A stretch of 64,000 bases of DNA, taken from positions 1,054,001 to 1,118,000 of the forward strand of contig NZ_CP006911.1 in NCBI RefSeq assembly GCF_001281385.1, in the 5' to 3' direction. This document shows, one piece after another, positions 35,006 through 44,338 of the stretch. Both the position numbers and the translations under genes were made by a program. Under the pieces are notes generated by a model. It made no database searches, was not told the origin of the DNA, and was given only the letters and a program-made list of their open reading frames with translations. Position 1 is the first letter of the stretch, and each line of letters begins with the position of its first letter. This DNA is from Candidatus Pseudothioglobus singularis PS1 (lineage in GTDB: Bacteria; Pseudomonadota; Gammaproteobacteria; PS1; Pseudothioglobaceae).

Positions 35006-37961
35006 GTAGACGCCCTCCTTCAGGATCATAGAAGTGTGGACTACAAATCTCAACCTCTATATCACTATTTCTAACTAAATCAACGGCACGAACGAACTCA
35101 CCCTTTCTATTCAGTCCATCTTTAATAAATCCGAGGCCAATATAACAGCCCAGCATCGGGGAGTAGATCGACGAAGAAATCCAGCCCTGGTCATTATGCG
35201 TTGTCGCCTCTTCTCTGAGTCCGAGGAGATGCGCACCAGCCATTGAGTGGCCTTTATCAACTAAAGCATTTTTGTTCACCGGCTTGAAACCAACCATCTG
35301 CATACGATCATTCCTGAGTAGCTCTTCTCTTTGACCTAACTTGTAACCGATAAAGTCTTTTTTGCCTGAGACCATACCGCCCATTCCAAGATCATAAGCA
35401 CTCGTCTGACCGTTGAGTTCTGGTCCCGCTGCGTGCCCCTTTTCAATTCTCATAACGCCAAGCGCCTCAGTTCCATAAGGAACGACATCGAACTCTTCAC
35501 CTGCATGCATCATTGCTCTCATGAGAGCATCACCGTAACGCGTTGGAACCGCAATTTCGTAGGCCAGTTCGCCCGAGAAAGAGATCCTAAAAAGTCTTGC
35601 AGGGATGCCGCCACAAACTGTGATTGCGCCTGCCCCCATGAAAGGGAACGCTTCATTTGAAATGTCGTGTTCAGGATCAACAATCTTTTGCAATAGGTTA
35701 CGAGAGTTAGGTCCTGCGACTGCGTACTGAGCGTACTGCTCGGTCACTGAAATCATGTGGACATCGAGATCAGGCCATAGCACCTGGTGACAGAACTGAA
35801 GGTGACGATAAACGCTGACCGCGTTAGCAGTCGTCGTTGTCATCACGAAGTGATCTTCAGCGAGTCTTGCCGTTGTACCATCATCCATCGCCATGCTGTC
35901 TTCTCTAAGCATCAGGCCGTACCGTGTCTTTCCGACCGGCAGCTTCGCAAAAGCGTTGACGTAAACCTTGTTCAAGAATTCAGAGACGTCTGATCCTTTA
36001 ATATCAATTTTTCCAAGTGTTGTGACATCACAGATGCCGACAGAAGCGCGCGTCTTAATGACCTCACGATCAACGGACTGACGCCAGTGCGTCTCACCCG
36101 GCTGAGGGAACCACTGCGAGCGATACCACATCCCAACCTCAACGAACACAGCGCCCTGCTCTTCAGACCACTTGTGGCTCGGCGTGTACCTTGTTGGATA
36201 GAACTCCATCCCTCTTCTTCTTCCAGCAAATGCACCAACTGCAACAGGAGAGTATGGCGGCCTGAAAATGGTTGTTCCAGTCTCCTCCATAGTCTGACCC
36301 ATGTTCTCAGCCATGATGCCGATACCTAAAACGTTAGCGGTTTTGCCTTGGTCCGTTGCCATGCCTAGCGTTGTGTAGCGCTTGACGTGCTCAACCGACT
36401 TAAATCCTTCTTGGTTCGCTAAGCGAACATCTTTCGCGGTGACATCATTCTGGAAGTCAACCCAAGCGCGATTTTTGCCACTTTCAACGCCCCAGTTAGC
36501 GACCACATTGTAGGCAACCGCTGGCGTTGATGCAGCCTTAAGGTCTGCAGATTTGTAGCCTAATTCTAAGGCAACACTAGAACCTAAATCGTGACCCTCT
36601 TTCATTGCATCAGAGAGAACCATGGTTCCTTTTGCTCTACCCGCAACGCTCATCCCAGGAGGCGTCGCCTCATCTGGAATAAAAGAGGCAATCTCTTCAT
36701 TCCATTTCGGAATCCCTCTGTGGTGACAGGTTAAATGTAGGTTGGGATTCCAGCCACCCGAAACAGCTAGTGAGTCGGTGTCAAGAGTCTTGCCATTTGA
36801 AAGCGTAATGGACTTCAGTGCCCTTCTGCCTTTAGTATCGACAACATCCGTACCCATAAAGATTTCAGCGCCTTGAATCGGCATCACTGGGCTGATAGAG
36901 CGCGAATCAATGACCGCAACAATATTAACACCCTTAGACCTTAAATCTTTAGCTGTTTGCCAGCCGTCATCATTGTTTGTGTAGACCGTGACTTTATTCC
37001 CCGTTGCAACCGCAAATCGATTCATATAAGCCCTCACCGCACCTGCAAGCATAATGCCTGGGCGATCATTGTTTCCAAAGGCGATTGAGCGCTCAATGGC
37101 GCCCGCACATAGAATTGATTTTTTCGCATAAATTCGCCAGTTGACCTGTCTCGGTTTATTGCTATCCGCTCTAGACTCTGACGATCTGTTTTCTAGTGCA
37201 CCGTATATTCCGTGGTCGTAGACACCAAAGATGGTCGTATCTGACATCAAGGTGACGTTCTCCATCGCGCTGAGTTTTTCAACGGCGCTTTTTGCCCACT
37301 CGCTACCTTTGATATTATCAATCTTAGCTGTTTCAGTATTTAAGCGGCCTCCCATCAGGAAGTCCTCATCAGCCAGTATTACTTTAGCGCCTGAGCTTGC
37401 AGCTGTCAGAGCAGCAGACAGGCCAGTTGCACCGGCTCCAATAATTAATATATCGCAGTAACGAAACCCTTTGTCATAGGTGTCAGGATCTGGCTCTTTA
37501 GAAAGCGTTCCGAGACCGGCTGAATTACGAATAGCTGGCTCATAGATCTTTTCCCAAAAAGCCTTAGGCCACATAAATGTTTTGTAGTAGAAGCCAGCTC
37601 CAAGCAGCGGCGATAAAAAGTCGGTGATCGCCATTAAATCGAAACCGAGAGGTCCTCTATGATTTTGGCTATTCGCCTCTAAACCGTTATAAAGCTGAGT
37701 CACAGTTGCGCGCGTGTTGGGCTCCTTGTGAGCACCGCTTCCGATCTCCATGATAGCATTCGGCTCTTCAGAGCCAACCGTCACGATTCCGCGTGGACGG
37801 TGATACTTAAAGGACCTTCCAACCAAGTGCTTGTTATTAGCAAGCAGTGCGGATGCTAGAGTGTCTCCCTCGTAGCCTCTTAAGATTTGACCGTTAAAGG
37901 TAAAGGTTAGCGTTTTCTTTTGGTCTATGAGACCGCCGTCTTGTCTATGTGTTTGACTCAT
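34998..37961 (-). CDS. soxA: Sarcosine oxidase alpha subunit family protein
   Basis: Large subunit that binds NAD and carries the folate-dependent GcvT half, receiving the imino intermediate made by the beta subunit. The 987 residues run as follows: an N-terminal ferredoxin-like domain (RQDGGLIDQKKTLTFTFNG then GDTLASALLANN), a Rossmann domain with IGAGATGLSAALTAASSGAK near 173-192, a second oxidoreductase part with LCAGAIERSIAFGNNDRPG, and a GcvT domain from about residue 600 ending DPEGGRLRV. Order B-D-A-G with 4- and 8-base overlaps is canonical. MgdC of N-methylglutamate dehydrogenase has the same architecture, so the substrate is not certain. Confidence 0.9.
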   Translation of the reverse strand: MSQTHRQDGGLIDQKKTLTFTFNGQILRGYEGDTLASALLANNKHLVGRSFKYHRPRGIVTVGSEEPNAIMEIGSGAHKEPNTRATVTQLYNGLEANSQNHRGPLGFDLMAITDFLSPLLGAGFYYKTFMWPKAFWEKIYEPAIRNSAGLGTLSKEPDPDTYDKGFRYCDILIIGAGATGLSAALTAASSGAKVILADEDFLMGGRLNTETAKIDNIKGSEWAKSAVEKLSAMENVTLMSDTTIFGVYDHGIYGALENRSSESRADSNKPRQVNWRIYAKKSILCAGAIERSIAFGNNDRPGIMLAGAVRAYMNRFAVATGNKVTVYTNNDDGWQTAKDLRSKGVNIVAVIDSRSISPVMPIQGAEIFMGTDVVDTKGRRALKSITLSNGKTLDTDSLAVSGGWNPNLHLTCHHRGIPKWNEEIASFIPDEATPPGMSVAGRAKGTMVLSDAMKEGHDLGSSVALELGYKSADLKAASTPAVAYNVVANWGVESGKNRAWVDFQNDVTAKDVRLANQEGFKSVEHVKRYTTLGMATDQGKTANVLGIGIMAENMGQTMEETGTTIFRPPYSPVAVGAFAGRRRGMEFYPTRYTPSHKWSEEQGAVFVEVGMWYRSQWFPQPGETHWRQSVDREVIKTRASVGICDVTTLGKIDIKGSDVSEFLNKVYVNAFAKLPVGKTRYGLMLREDSMAMDDGTTARLAEDHFVMTTTTANAVSVYRHLQFCHQVLWPDLDVHMISVTEQYAQYAVAGPNSRNLLQKIVDPEHDISNEAFPFMGAGAITVCGGIPARLFRISFSGELAYEIAVPTRYGDALMRAMMHAGEEFDVVPYGTEALGVMRIEKGHAAGPELNGQTSAYDLGMGGMVSGKKDFIGYKLGQREELLRNDRMQMVGFKPVNKNALVDKGHSMAGAHLLGLREEATTHNDQGWISSSIYSPMLGCYIGLGFIKDGLNRKGEFVRAVDLVRNSDIEVEICSPHFYDPEGGRLRV

Positions 37962-38248
37962 TTTCCGCGTCCCATTGATCTTGAGACATCTTGAGCAAGC
38001 TCAACCTTTGTGATCTCATGTGATAAAGTGTTCCTAGTTACAACCAGCCAAGACTGATCGCCCTGCTCGTGATACCAAAGCTCTTGATGATCACCAGCGA
38101 TATTTTCTCTGATGTACTGATACTGATAGAAGTCCTCAGCTGAGGCTTCGTCTTCCCAATTAGTGGGCCTATTAATAAGGTCAGTCGACCCCAGGTAGAC
38201 AAATTCTTCTGAATCTCGAGGACCTAGTAATGGATGATTAATGATCAT
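37958..38248 (-). CDS. soxD: Sarcosine oxidase delta subunit family protein lacking the zinc cysteines
   Basis: A 96-residue accessory subunit. The usual family start has CPYCGPRD, giving two zinc cysteines. Here it reads NHPLLGPRDSEEF, with histidine and leucine in place of the cysteines. The second zinc pair, normally histidine and cysteine in a HxxGC block, reads HEQGDQSW with the cysteine changed to aspartate. The protein has no cysteine at all. The remaining pattern (RENIAGDHQELWYH, VVTRNTLSHEI) is typical. It sits between soxB and soxA with an ATGA overlap to soxA. Confidence 0.88.
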   Translation of the reverse strand: MIINHPLLGPRDSEEFVYLGSTDLINRPTNWEDEASAEDFYQYQYIRENIAGDHQELWYHEQGDQSWLVVTRNTLSHEITKVELAQDVSRSMGRGK

Positions 38249-38260
38249 GTTACGTCCCCC

Positions 38261-39523
38261 TTAGTGTAAGTTTGGTTGAGCGCCAACACCCTTCTCATCG
38301 ATAATAGCGCCGCGCCTAAATCGATCCAGTTTGTAAGCTGTAGCAACCTCGTGTGACTCGTTCGTTGCCAATAAGTGGGCATAACAGAATCCGCTCGCAG
38401 GTGTCGCCTTAAAGCCGCCATAACACCAGCCGCCATTAAAAAACAACTCTTCAACCTCTGTGTTATCAATGAATGGAGATCCATCCATAGACATGTCCAT
38501 GATTCCGCCCCACATTCTAAGAAGCCTGGCTCGACCAATCGATGGCATAATCGCCATACCGCCAGAACAGACATCCTCAACAACCGGTAAATTTCCTCTC
38601 TGCGCATAGGTGTTGTAGCCATCTATATCGCCGCCGAATACAAGACCTCCCTTGTCAGACTGTGAGCAGTAGAAGTGACCTGCACCAAAAGTGATGACGT
38701 TATCCATAACTGGCTTTAAGCCCTCTGTTACAAATGCCTGAAGTACGTGACTTTCAATCGGCAATTTAATACCTGCTTTTGCCATCACTCTTCCAGATGA
38801 GCCTGCAACACAAACGCCAACTCTGCCAGCTTTAATGTCACCTTTAGTCGTCTTAACACCTAAACACTTTCCATTCTCAATATTAAAGCCTGTGACCTCA
38901 CAGTTTTGAATAATATCAACACCAAGGTCGCTCGCCCCTCTCGCGTATCCCCATGCAACCGCATCATGCCTTACTGTTCCGCCGCGAGGCTGAGCAAGTG
39001 CTGCTTTAATTGGGAATCTAGGGTTATCCATATCTAAGAATGGGTATCTCTCTTTAACTTCTTTCGCTTCAATAAATTCACAGCCCGCATCTGCAAAAAG
39101 CATCGCGTTACCCCTCCTAATGAAAGCGTCTCTCTGAGCGTCAGAGTGAATAAGGTTCATGATGCCACGCTGAGAGACCATCGCGTTGTAGTTCAAGTCT
39201 TGTTCTAGGTTTTCCCAGAGCTGCATAGACAATTCATAAAAGGGTTCGTTACCTGGAAGCAAATAATTTGAGCGAATAATGGTTGTATTTCTTCCAACAT
39301 TACCGCCACCAATCCAGCCCTTCTCAATGACAGCTACGTTAGTTATTCCGTGATTTTTTGCAAGATAATAGGCAGTCGCCAATCCATGGCCACCTCCGCC
39401 AACAATAACAACGTCATAGCCTTCAGCCTTTGGTTCAGCATCTCGCCAGGTCGGCTCCCAGCCTTTATGGCCCGTTAATGCTTCTTTTAATACTTTGAAG
39501 GCAGAATATTTTGTCTTGCTCAC
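38261..39523 (-). CDS. soxB: Sarcosine oxidase beta subunit family protein
   Basis: Catalytic flavoprotein subunit that oxidises the N-methyl group. The 420 residues show the FAD motif DVVIVGGGGHGLATAYYLAKNHG near 37-60, GRNTTIIRSNYL near 78, and RGGTVRHDAVAWGYARG, whose histidine (about 186) corresponds to the covalent FMN attachment site of known four-subunit sarcosine oxidases. It is followed by soxD after 12 bases and preceded by another flavoprotein gene 3 bases upstream. MgdA of N-methylglutamate dehydrogenase is the main alternative. Confidence 0.92.
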   Translation of the reverse strand: MSKTKYSAFKVLKEALTGHKGWEPTWRDAEPKAEGYDVVIVGGGGHGLATAYYLAKNHGITNVAVIEKGWIGGGNVGRNTTIIRSNYLLPGNEPFYELSMQLWENLEQDLNYNAMVSQRGIMNLIHSDAQRDAFIRRGNAMLFADAGCEFIEAKEVKERYPFLDMDNPRFPIKAALAQPRGGTVRHDAVAWGYARGASDLGVDIIQNCEVTGFNIENGKCLGVKTTKGDIKAGRVGVCVAGSSGRVMAKAGIKLPIESHVLQAFVTEGLKPVMDNVITFGAGHFYCSQSDKGGLVFGGDIDGYNTYAQRGNLPVVEDVCSGGMAIMPSIGRARLLRMWGGIMDMSMDGSPFIDNTEVEELFFNGGWCYGGFKATPASGFCYAHLLATNESHEVATAYKLDRFRRGAIIDEKGVGAQPNLH

Positions 39524-39526
39524 AGT

Positions 39527-40873
39527 TTAACTCCAAGGATAAGGACTATTCGATACTGGGTGAAGTTTACCTTCTTTGAAGCGGCTAAATCTAAATGGCT
39601 CTAGAAGCTCTTGCTTTTCTCCTAATAGCTCTTCAGCAACTAGGCATCCAACGCCCAACATCTTGTAACCGTGGTTACTGTCCGCAATGATCGTGACGTT
39701 ATTATTAAAGGTATCAATAACTGGGAAACTGTCTGGCGTAAAGCATCCAATGCCGCCTGAAGGCTCCTTGTGATAGTGAGGCATCATGCCTTCAAATCTT
39801 TTGTGACAGTGTGCAAGAGCTGAGACCCACATTTCAGGGAAATCTTTACTGGCAGTGAACTCTTTGCTTTCTGGTCCATAAGGGTCAATAGCCACTTCAT
39901 TTACTGGCGTATCAACAGTGTAAGGTGAAGCTCCGCCCTGGATACCACCAAAACCCCAGTCAGGTTTATAATAAATACCCCACATTTGATCGGTGATGAG
40001 TGAACCATCTACCGTTGAATATAAAGGCGCATCTGTATCAACGTGAAGAACGGGTGGAATCTTTCCATCGTTCGTTGTTAACGTCTCTGGTGGAATCTCT
40101 AAAACACCCTCCTCTAACTGCCAAAAGCGCCACATGTCGATGTTTTCGTGAAGCTCTCCATTTAAATCTTTCAGCTCGATTTGAGAAGGAAGGCCAATCA
40201 TATTCCAAAAATCACGGACCCATGGCCCAGCGCCTACGATTAAGTTATCGCACTGAATGGTTCCCTTGTCAGTATTAACAGCAGTAACACTTTGCCCTGA
40301 ACCCTCTGTCTCAAAACCTGTAATTTCAGTGTTAAGGACAACAGTGACTCCAAGGTCTAAAACTTTCTTTGAGAGTCCTTCCATTGCTTTAACATTGTTC
40401 GCATAACCGCCCGGCTTTTCATGAAGTACTGAGGTAATGCCTTCAGCTTGCCAGTCATCAAAAAGATTCAGCATGTATTCTCGTGACTCTTCTTCGCCTT
40501 CGATAAAGACGCTTTCATATCCAATTGCCGCTTGCTCAGTGTGAATCTGTCTGACGTCATCTCTCATTTTTTCGCATGAGATTTGCATATAGCCATTTGC
40601 ATGATAACTAAATGCCTCTGGATCGCTTTCCCAGATGCTGACCGAGTGAGCCATCAGCTTGCGCATAGCAGGTTGAAAATAGTTATTACGAACAACGCCG
40701 CATGCGATACCCGTTGCACCTGCCGCAATTCTGTCTGCCTTATCAATGATCACAATACGACCATCGATGCCTTCTCCCTTCTCGGTTAAGCGTTCAGCTA
40801 GCCTCCATGCAGTTGATAATCCGTGAATTCCTGCGCCAGCTATAACGTATTCGGCTTGATTTGGTAAAGACAT
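39527..40873 (-). CDS. FAD-dependent oxidoreductase, DAO family, first gene of the sox operon
   Basis: A 448-residue flavoenzyme starting SLPNQAEYVIAGAGIHGLST (FAD Rossmann motif). It then has GVVRNNYFQPAMRKLMAHSV, similar to the SoxB block around its RSNY motif, and a closing HGYKMLGVGCLVAEELLG. It is not a standard subunit of sarcosine oxidase. Three bases separate it from soxB and a good ribosome site (AAGGAG) precedes it, so it heads the operon. It may oxidise another N-methylated or N-alkyl amino acid, such as dimethylglycine or a methylated proline or alanine; nothing in the sequence fixes the substrate. Confidence 0.85.
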   Translation of the reverse strand: MSLPNQAEYVIAGAGIHGLSTAWRLAERLTEKGEGIDGRIVIIDKADRIAAGATGIACGVVRNNYFQPAMRKLMAHSVSIWESDPEAFSYHANGYMQISCEKMRDDVRQIHTEQAAIGYESVFIEGEEESREYMLNLFDDWQAEGITSVLHEKPGGYANNVKAMEGLSKKVLDLGVTVVLNTEITGFETEGSGQSVTAVNTDKGTIQCDNLIVGAGPWVRDFWNMIGLPSQIELKDLNGELHENIDMWRFWQLEEGVLEIPPETLTTNDGKIPPVLHVDTDAPLYSTVDGSLITDQMWGIYYKPDWGFGGIQGGASPYTVDTPVNEVAIDPYGPESKEFTASKDFPEMWVSALAHCHKRFEGMMPHYHKEPSGGIGCFTPDSFPVIDTFNNNVTIIADSNHGYKMLGVGCLVAEELLGEKQELLEPFRFSRFKEGKLHPVSNSPYPWS

Positions 40874-41227
40874 ATTAATCTCCTTGTGATTTTAGTGTTT
40901 TTGAAATATTAAACAAACATATAAATGATTTTTTCAGTAAACATAATTATCAATATTTTGAAAGGCATGTCAGGTTAAAAAATTCAAATCGAATTGAAAA
41001 TAATTCTATATACTTGAAAAAATTATATATAGACTCTATTCACACACTATGAAAGGGGTTTCAGTTGAGTTGTTTTTTTTATTAAATCTCTATTTTCAAA
41101 GCTATTAAAGCATATAGCGCATATGCGCTCTAAATTTTTAGCAGCTTCATTGATAGATAAAAAGGCTCAACATGAACATAAAATATAAAAAGTAAGTATA
41201 CTTATATTCAACATTAGGGGAATATTT
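40874..41227. promoter_or_regulatory. Divergent control region between the sox operon and its LysR regulator
   Basis: A 354-base AT-rich gap without a gene. Three symmetric sites stand out: TTCAA-N6-TTGAA (40983-40998), a 14-bp perfect palindrome AGCGCATATGCGCT (41116-41129) and a 12-bp palindrome TAAGTATACTTA (41193-41204) that overlaps a likely -10 for the LysR gene. LysR-type proteins usually bind such divided palindromes between divergent genes, so these are candidate operators for the neighbouring regulator. Confidence 0.55.
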
Positions 41228-42118
41228 ATGTCACGTAGATATTACAAATTACCGCCGTTAACTTCACTAGCGACATTCGAGACAGCTGCTCGTCATAGAA
41301 GTTTTAAAGGTGCAGCAGAAGAGCTTGGAGTTACTCCAGGCGCGGTCAGTCACCAAATAAAGTTTTTAGAAACTGAACTTGGACTCTCTCTATTTGATAG
41401 AAAGCACCACGGTAATAATTTAACGGATCATGGTGAATCTTTGTTTGCTGTTCTTCAGAGTAGTTTTACTGCGGTATCGTCAACTCTTGCAAATCTTAGA
41501 CGCTCTGCCAGTGACAAAGAAGTTATTATTAGCGGAACAACAGCGGTTTCATTTATGTGGCTCCCGCCTCGCTTAGCTGAATTCTGGAAGCAGCATCCAG
41601 AAATTCCGGTGAATCAGCATGTAACTGACAATCCTGACTCACAAGGTGTTGCTGTTGACCTAAAGATTTGTTACGGGTTTGTTGAAAACGAATCGACTCA
41701 AAAACATACGCTATTTCAAGATGAATTGGTTCCTTTGTGTAGCCCTTCATTTGCAAAAGAATTTCCATATACCTCTATCGAAGATTTAGCGCAAGCCCCT
41801 TTAATTCATCTCAGGGCTAAGGATAAGAACTGGTCGAATTGGTTTTCATGGTTTAATGCTTTAGGCTACAAAGGGAAAATAGCGCCAGGTACCCATGTTA
41901 ATAACTACATGATTGGGCTTCAAGTTGCCGGTGACGGTATGGGAATTGTTCTAGGATGGAAACATCTTTGTAAACCTAAGATTGATAGTGGTGAACTTTT
42001 AATCTATGGAGATACATCGATTCCTGCGCCTTCTGCGCTCTACATCATGAGTGAAAAAGAAGAGTTGCTTCCGGAAAATGTCAAAATACTAAGAGACTTC
42101 TTAATCGCTAAACCCTAG
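41228..42118 (+). CDS. LysR-family transcriptional regulator, GcvA-like
   Basis: A 296-residue DNA-binding regulator. The winged helix lies at residues 8-66 (LTSLATFETAARHRSFKGAA, then GVTPGAVSHQIKFLE and LFDRKHHG), followed by a periplasmic-binding-protein-like effector domain with MWLPPRLAEFW and VAGDGMGIVLGWKHL. The KLPPLTSLATFE opening is typical of the GcvA group. It is divergent from the sox operon and precedes the Rieske oxygenase gene, so it probably controls one or both. The inducer may be betaine, dimethylglycine, sarcosine or glycine. Confidence 0.92.
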   Translation: MSRRYYKLPPLTSLATFETAARHRSFKGAAEELGVTPGAVSHQIKFLETELGLSLFDRKHHGNNLTDHGESLFAVLQSSFTAVSSTLANLRRSASDKEVIISGTTAVSFMWLPPRLAEFWKQHPEIPVNQHVTDNPDSQGVAVDLKICYGFVENESTQKHTLFQDELVPLCSPSFAKEFPYTSIEDLAQAPLIHLRAKDKNWSNWFSWFNALGYKGKIAPGTHVNNYMIGLQVAGDGMGIVLGWKHLCKPKIDSGELLIYGDTSIPAPSALYIMSEKEELLPENVKILRDFLIAKP

Positions 42119-42142
42119 TTTAATTTCAAGCTAATGAAATAT

Positions 42143-42169
42143 ATTCAATTTTTTATTTGAATTTTATTG
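42143..42169 (+). terminator. Possible weak terminator after the LysR gene
   Basis: ATTCAA pairs with TTGAAT (6 bp, all but two pairs A-T) across an 8-base loop and is followed by TTTATTGT. The stem is weak, so read-through into the oxygenase gene is possible. Confidence 0.35.
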
Positions 42170-42226
42170 TCTTTCATTTATTCTGCTCGATAGTATCATA
42201 TCGTTTTTTGAGTTATTTTTTTTATA

Positions 42227-43390
42227 ATGTCTTCCATTCCACATAGTAACTTAGATTCTGTTCTCACTTCAACTGATAAGGCGAAGGGACTTCCTAACGA
42301 GCATTACGTCAGCGAGGCAGTTTTTGAAGAAGAAAAGAAAGCCATTCTTTTTGATAACTGGTCAGCCATTGGAACGGGTAAAGATATACCTAATATAGGT
42401 GATGTCAAACCGCTCCATTTTGTTGGCATGCCGCTCATCATGGTTCGTGATGAAAACAATCAGATTAATGTCTTTCAAAATACGTGTCGGCACAGGGGAA
42501 TGATACTCATTGAAGAGCCTACCAACATTAGCGGCATTATTCGCTGCCCATACCACAGCTGGTGCTACAACCTTAAAGGTGATCTCTGCGCAACGCCAAT
42601 GGTTGGAGGCATCGATACTAATTCTCATGACTCTATAAAGAATAAAGAGCTGGGCTTATTTGAAATAAGATCTAACGTTTGGCAAGACATTATTTTTGTC
42701 AATATTTCAGGAACGGCGCCTGCGTTTAAAGAATACGCATCCAAGGTCATTGAGAGGTGGTCTGAATTTGAAAAGCCAATTTATCATGGCGGTAAAACAT
42801 CGTCTTTCTCTCTGGCCTTAGAGACGAACTGGAAGCTTGCCGTTGAAAACTACTGTGAGAGCTACCATTTGCCATGGGTACACCCTGAGCTCAACGTCAC
42901 ATCAAGTATTGAAGATCACTACCATATCGAAGAAATAGGCGCTTTCTCAGGACAAGGCTCCCATGTCTACAATCAAATTAAAAATGAAGATGGAAAAGTG
43001 TTCCCAGATTTTGATGGACTCTCAAACAAATGGGATAAGACGAGTGAATACATTGCTCTTTATCCGAACGTCCTTTTAGGGGTTCACAGAGACCACTTTT
43101 TTTCCATCATTATTGAGCCGATTGCGACCAACAAGACAATCGAGCATATCTCTCTTTACTACTCAAAGAATCCTTCGGAGATGCCGCAGTTAAATAGCCT
43201 CATCGATGAGAATGCCTCATTCTGGAAGACTGTATTTCAGGAAGATATTGGCGTTGTTGAAGGCATGCAGCGCGGCAGGAATGGCCTTATGTTTGATGGT
43301 GGTAAGTTCTCACCCATTATGGATAGTGCAACCCACTGCTTTCATCGCTGGATCGCGCAAACCCTTAAAGACTTTAGGTCTGACTTATAG
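42227..43390 (+). CDS. Rieske non-haem iron oxygenase, glycine betaine monooxygenase (GbcA)-like
   Basis: Terminal oxygenase of the ring-hydroxylating superfamily. The 387 residues hold a Rieske [2Fe-2S] centre with CRHRG (residues 86-90) and CPYHSW (about 107-112), and a mononuclear iron site in the block ENYCESYHLPWVHPE. In this branch enzymes demethylate quaternary ammonium compounds: GbcA turns betaine into dimethylglycine, CntA cleaves carnitine. The dimethylglycine and sarcosine genes nearby favour betaine. The reductase partner (GbcB) is not in the window. Its last 6 bases overlap the convergent folD gene. Confidence 0.85.
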   Translation: MSSIPHSNLDSVLTSTDKAKGLPNEHYVSEAVFEEEKKAILFDNWSAIGTGKDIPNIGDVKPLHFVGMPLIMVRDENNQINVFQNTCRHRGMILIEEPTNISGIIRCPYHSWCYNLKGDLCATPMVGGIDTNSHDSIKNKELGLFEIRSNVWQDIIFVNISGTAPAFKEYASKVIERWSEFEKPIYHGGKTSSFSLALETNWKLAVENYCESYHLPWVHPELNVTSSIEDHYHIEEIGAFSGQGSHVYNQIKNEDGKVFPDFDGLSNKWDKTSEYIALYPNVLLGVHRDHFFSIIIEPIATNKTIEHISLYYSKNPSEMPQLNSLIDENASFWKTVFQEDIGVVEGMQRGRNGLMFDGGKFSPIMDSATHCFHRWIAQTLKDFRSDL

Positions 43391-44218
43391 CTTGGCTTGG
43401 TAGGCCGTTAAAGTATTCTCAAGAAGGACCGCAATCGTCATCGGTCCAACGCCTCCAGGAACTGGAGAGATAGCTGAGACAGTATCCTTAACATCGTCAA
43501 AATCAACGTCACCCGTCATCGACCCATCCTCAAGTCGATTGATGCCAACATCAATAATGACCGCGCCCTCTTTAACCCACTCACTGTTAACAAGGTTAGC
43601 CACGCCAGCAGCAGCGACAATAATGTCGGCTGACTTCGTTTTTTGTTTAATGTCCTTAGTTTCTTTATGACACACCTGGACAGTCGCTCCCGCATTAAGG
43701 AACTCCATCGCCATCGGTCTTCCAACAATATTGGATGCACCAATAATGACGCAGTCTTTTCCTCTCAGATCGCACTTGATAGAGTCTAGCATTTTAATAA
43801 CGCCCTTAGGCGTACAAGGACTAATAAAAGGTTTATTTAAACTGAGCTTACCAACATTTTCACTGCTGAATCCGTCTACATCCTTTTCAGGAATAATAGC
43901 CTCAATAATCTCGTTGGCATCAATGTGAGAAGGCAAAGGAAGCTGCACCAAAATACCATCAATGTTATTATTTTCATTCAGCCTTTGAACTTCTGACAAC
44001 AGCTCCTCTTGAGTAATGTTTGCTGATTTATGGATTTGATCGGAATAAAAACCAACCTCAACACATGCTCTCGATTTATTTCTAACATAGACTTGTGAAG
44101 CTTGATCATCGCCCACGAGTAAAACCGCCAAACCAGGAGGCCTTGAGTACTGCTTCACTTCGTTAGCAATATTTTTTCTGAGATTTTCAGCAAGTGTCTT
44201 GCCGTCAATAATCTTCAT
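43385..44218 (-). CDS. folD: Bifunctional methylenetetrahydrofolate dehydrogenase/cyclohydrolase
   Basis: Converts 5,10-methylene-THF to 10-formyl-THF. The 277 residues contain VGDDQASQVYVRNKSRACVE (catalytic lysine and tyrosine), DGILVQLPLPSHID, KDVDGFSSENVGKLSL, PCTPKGVIKML and the NADP motif GASNIVGRPMAMEF. Its place beside betaine- and sarcosine-demethylating genes suggests it processes the methylene-THF they generate, although folD is also a housekeeping gene. Ribosome site AGGGG precedes the ATG. Confidence 0.97.
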   Translation of the reverse strand: MKIIDGKTLAENLRKNIANEVKQYSRPPGLAVLLVGDDQASQVYVRNKSRACVEVGFYSDQIHKSANITQEELLSEVQRLNENNNIDGILVQLPLPSHIDANEIIEAIIPEKDVDGFSSENVGKLSLNKPFISPCTPKGVIKMLDSIKCDLRGKDCVIIGASNIVGRPMAMEFLNAGATVQVCHKETKDIKQKTKSADIIVAAAGVANLVNSEWVKEGAVIIDVGINRLEDGSMTGDVDFDDVKDTVSAISPVPGGVGPMTIAVLLENTLTAYQAKL

Positions 44219-44338
44219 TTGGCGTACCCCTAATTAATAATCTATGGTTAGATATTATCAACAGAATGATTCATGAAATTGGTAATTAATTTCACTTAGA
44301 TTTGAATTTAAAAGGGTTCTATTAGAAATGGATAGAAT

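Noticed and set aside
35006-35053. Longer soxG start at 35053
   Set aside because: The extra residues are the soxA C-terminus read in another frame, and a perfect ribosome site points to the GTG at 35005.
38245-38622. Open frame of 125 codons overlapping soxB in another frame
   Set aside because: Fully contained in soxB apart from its end; no homology seen.
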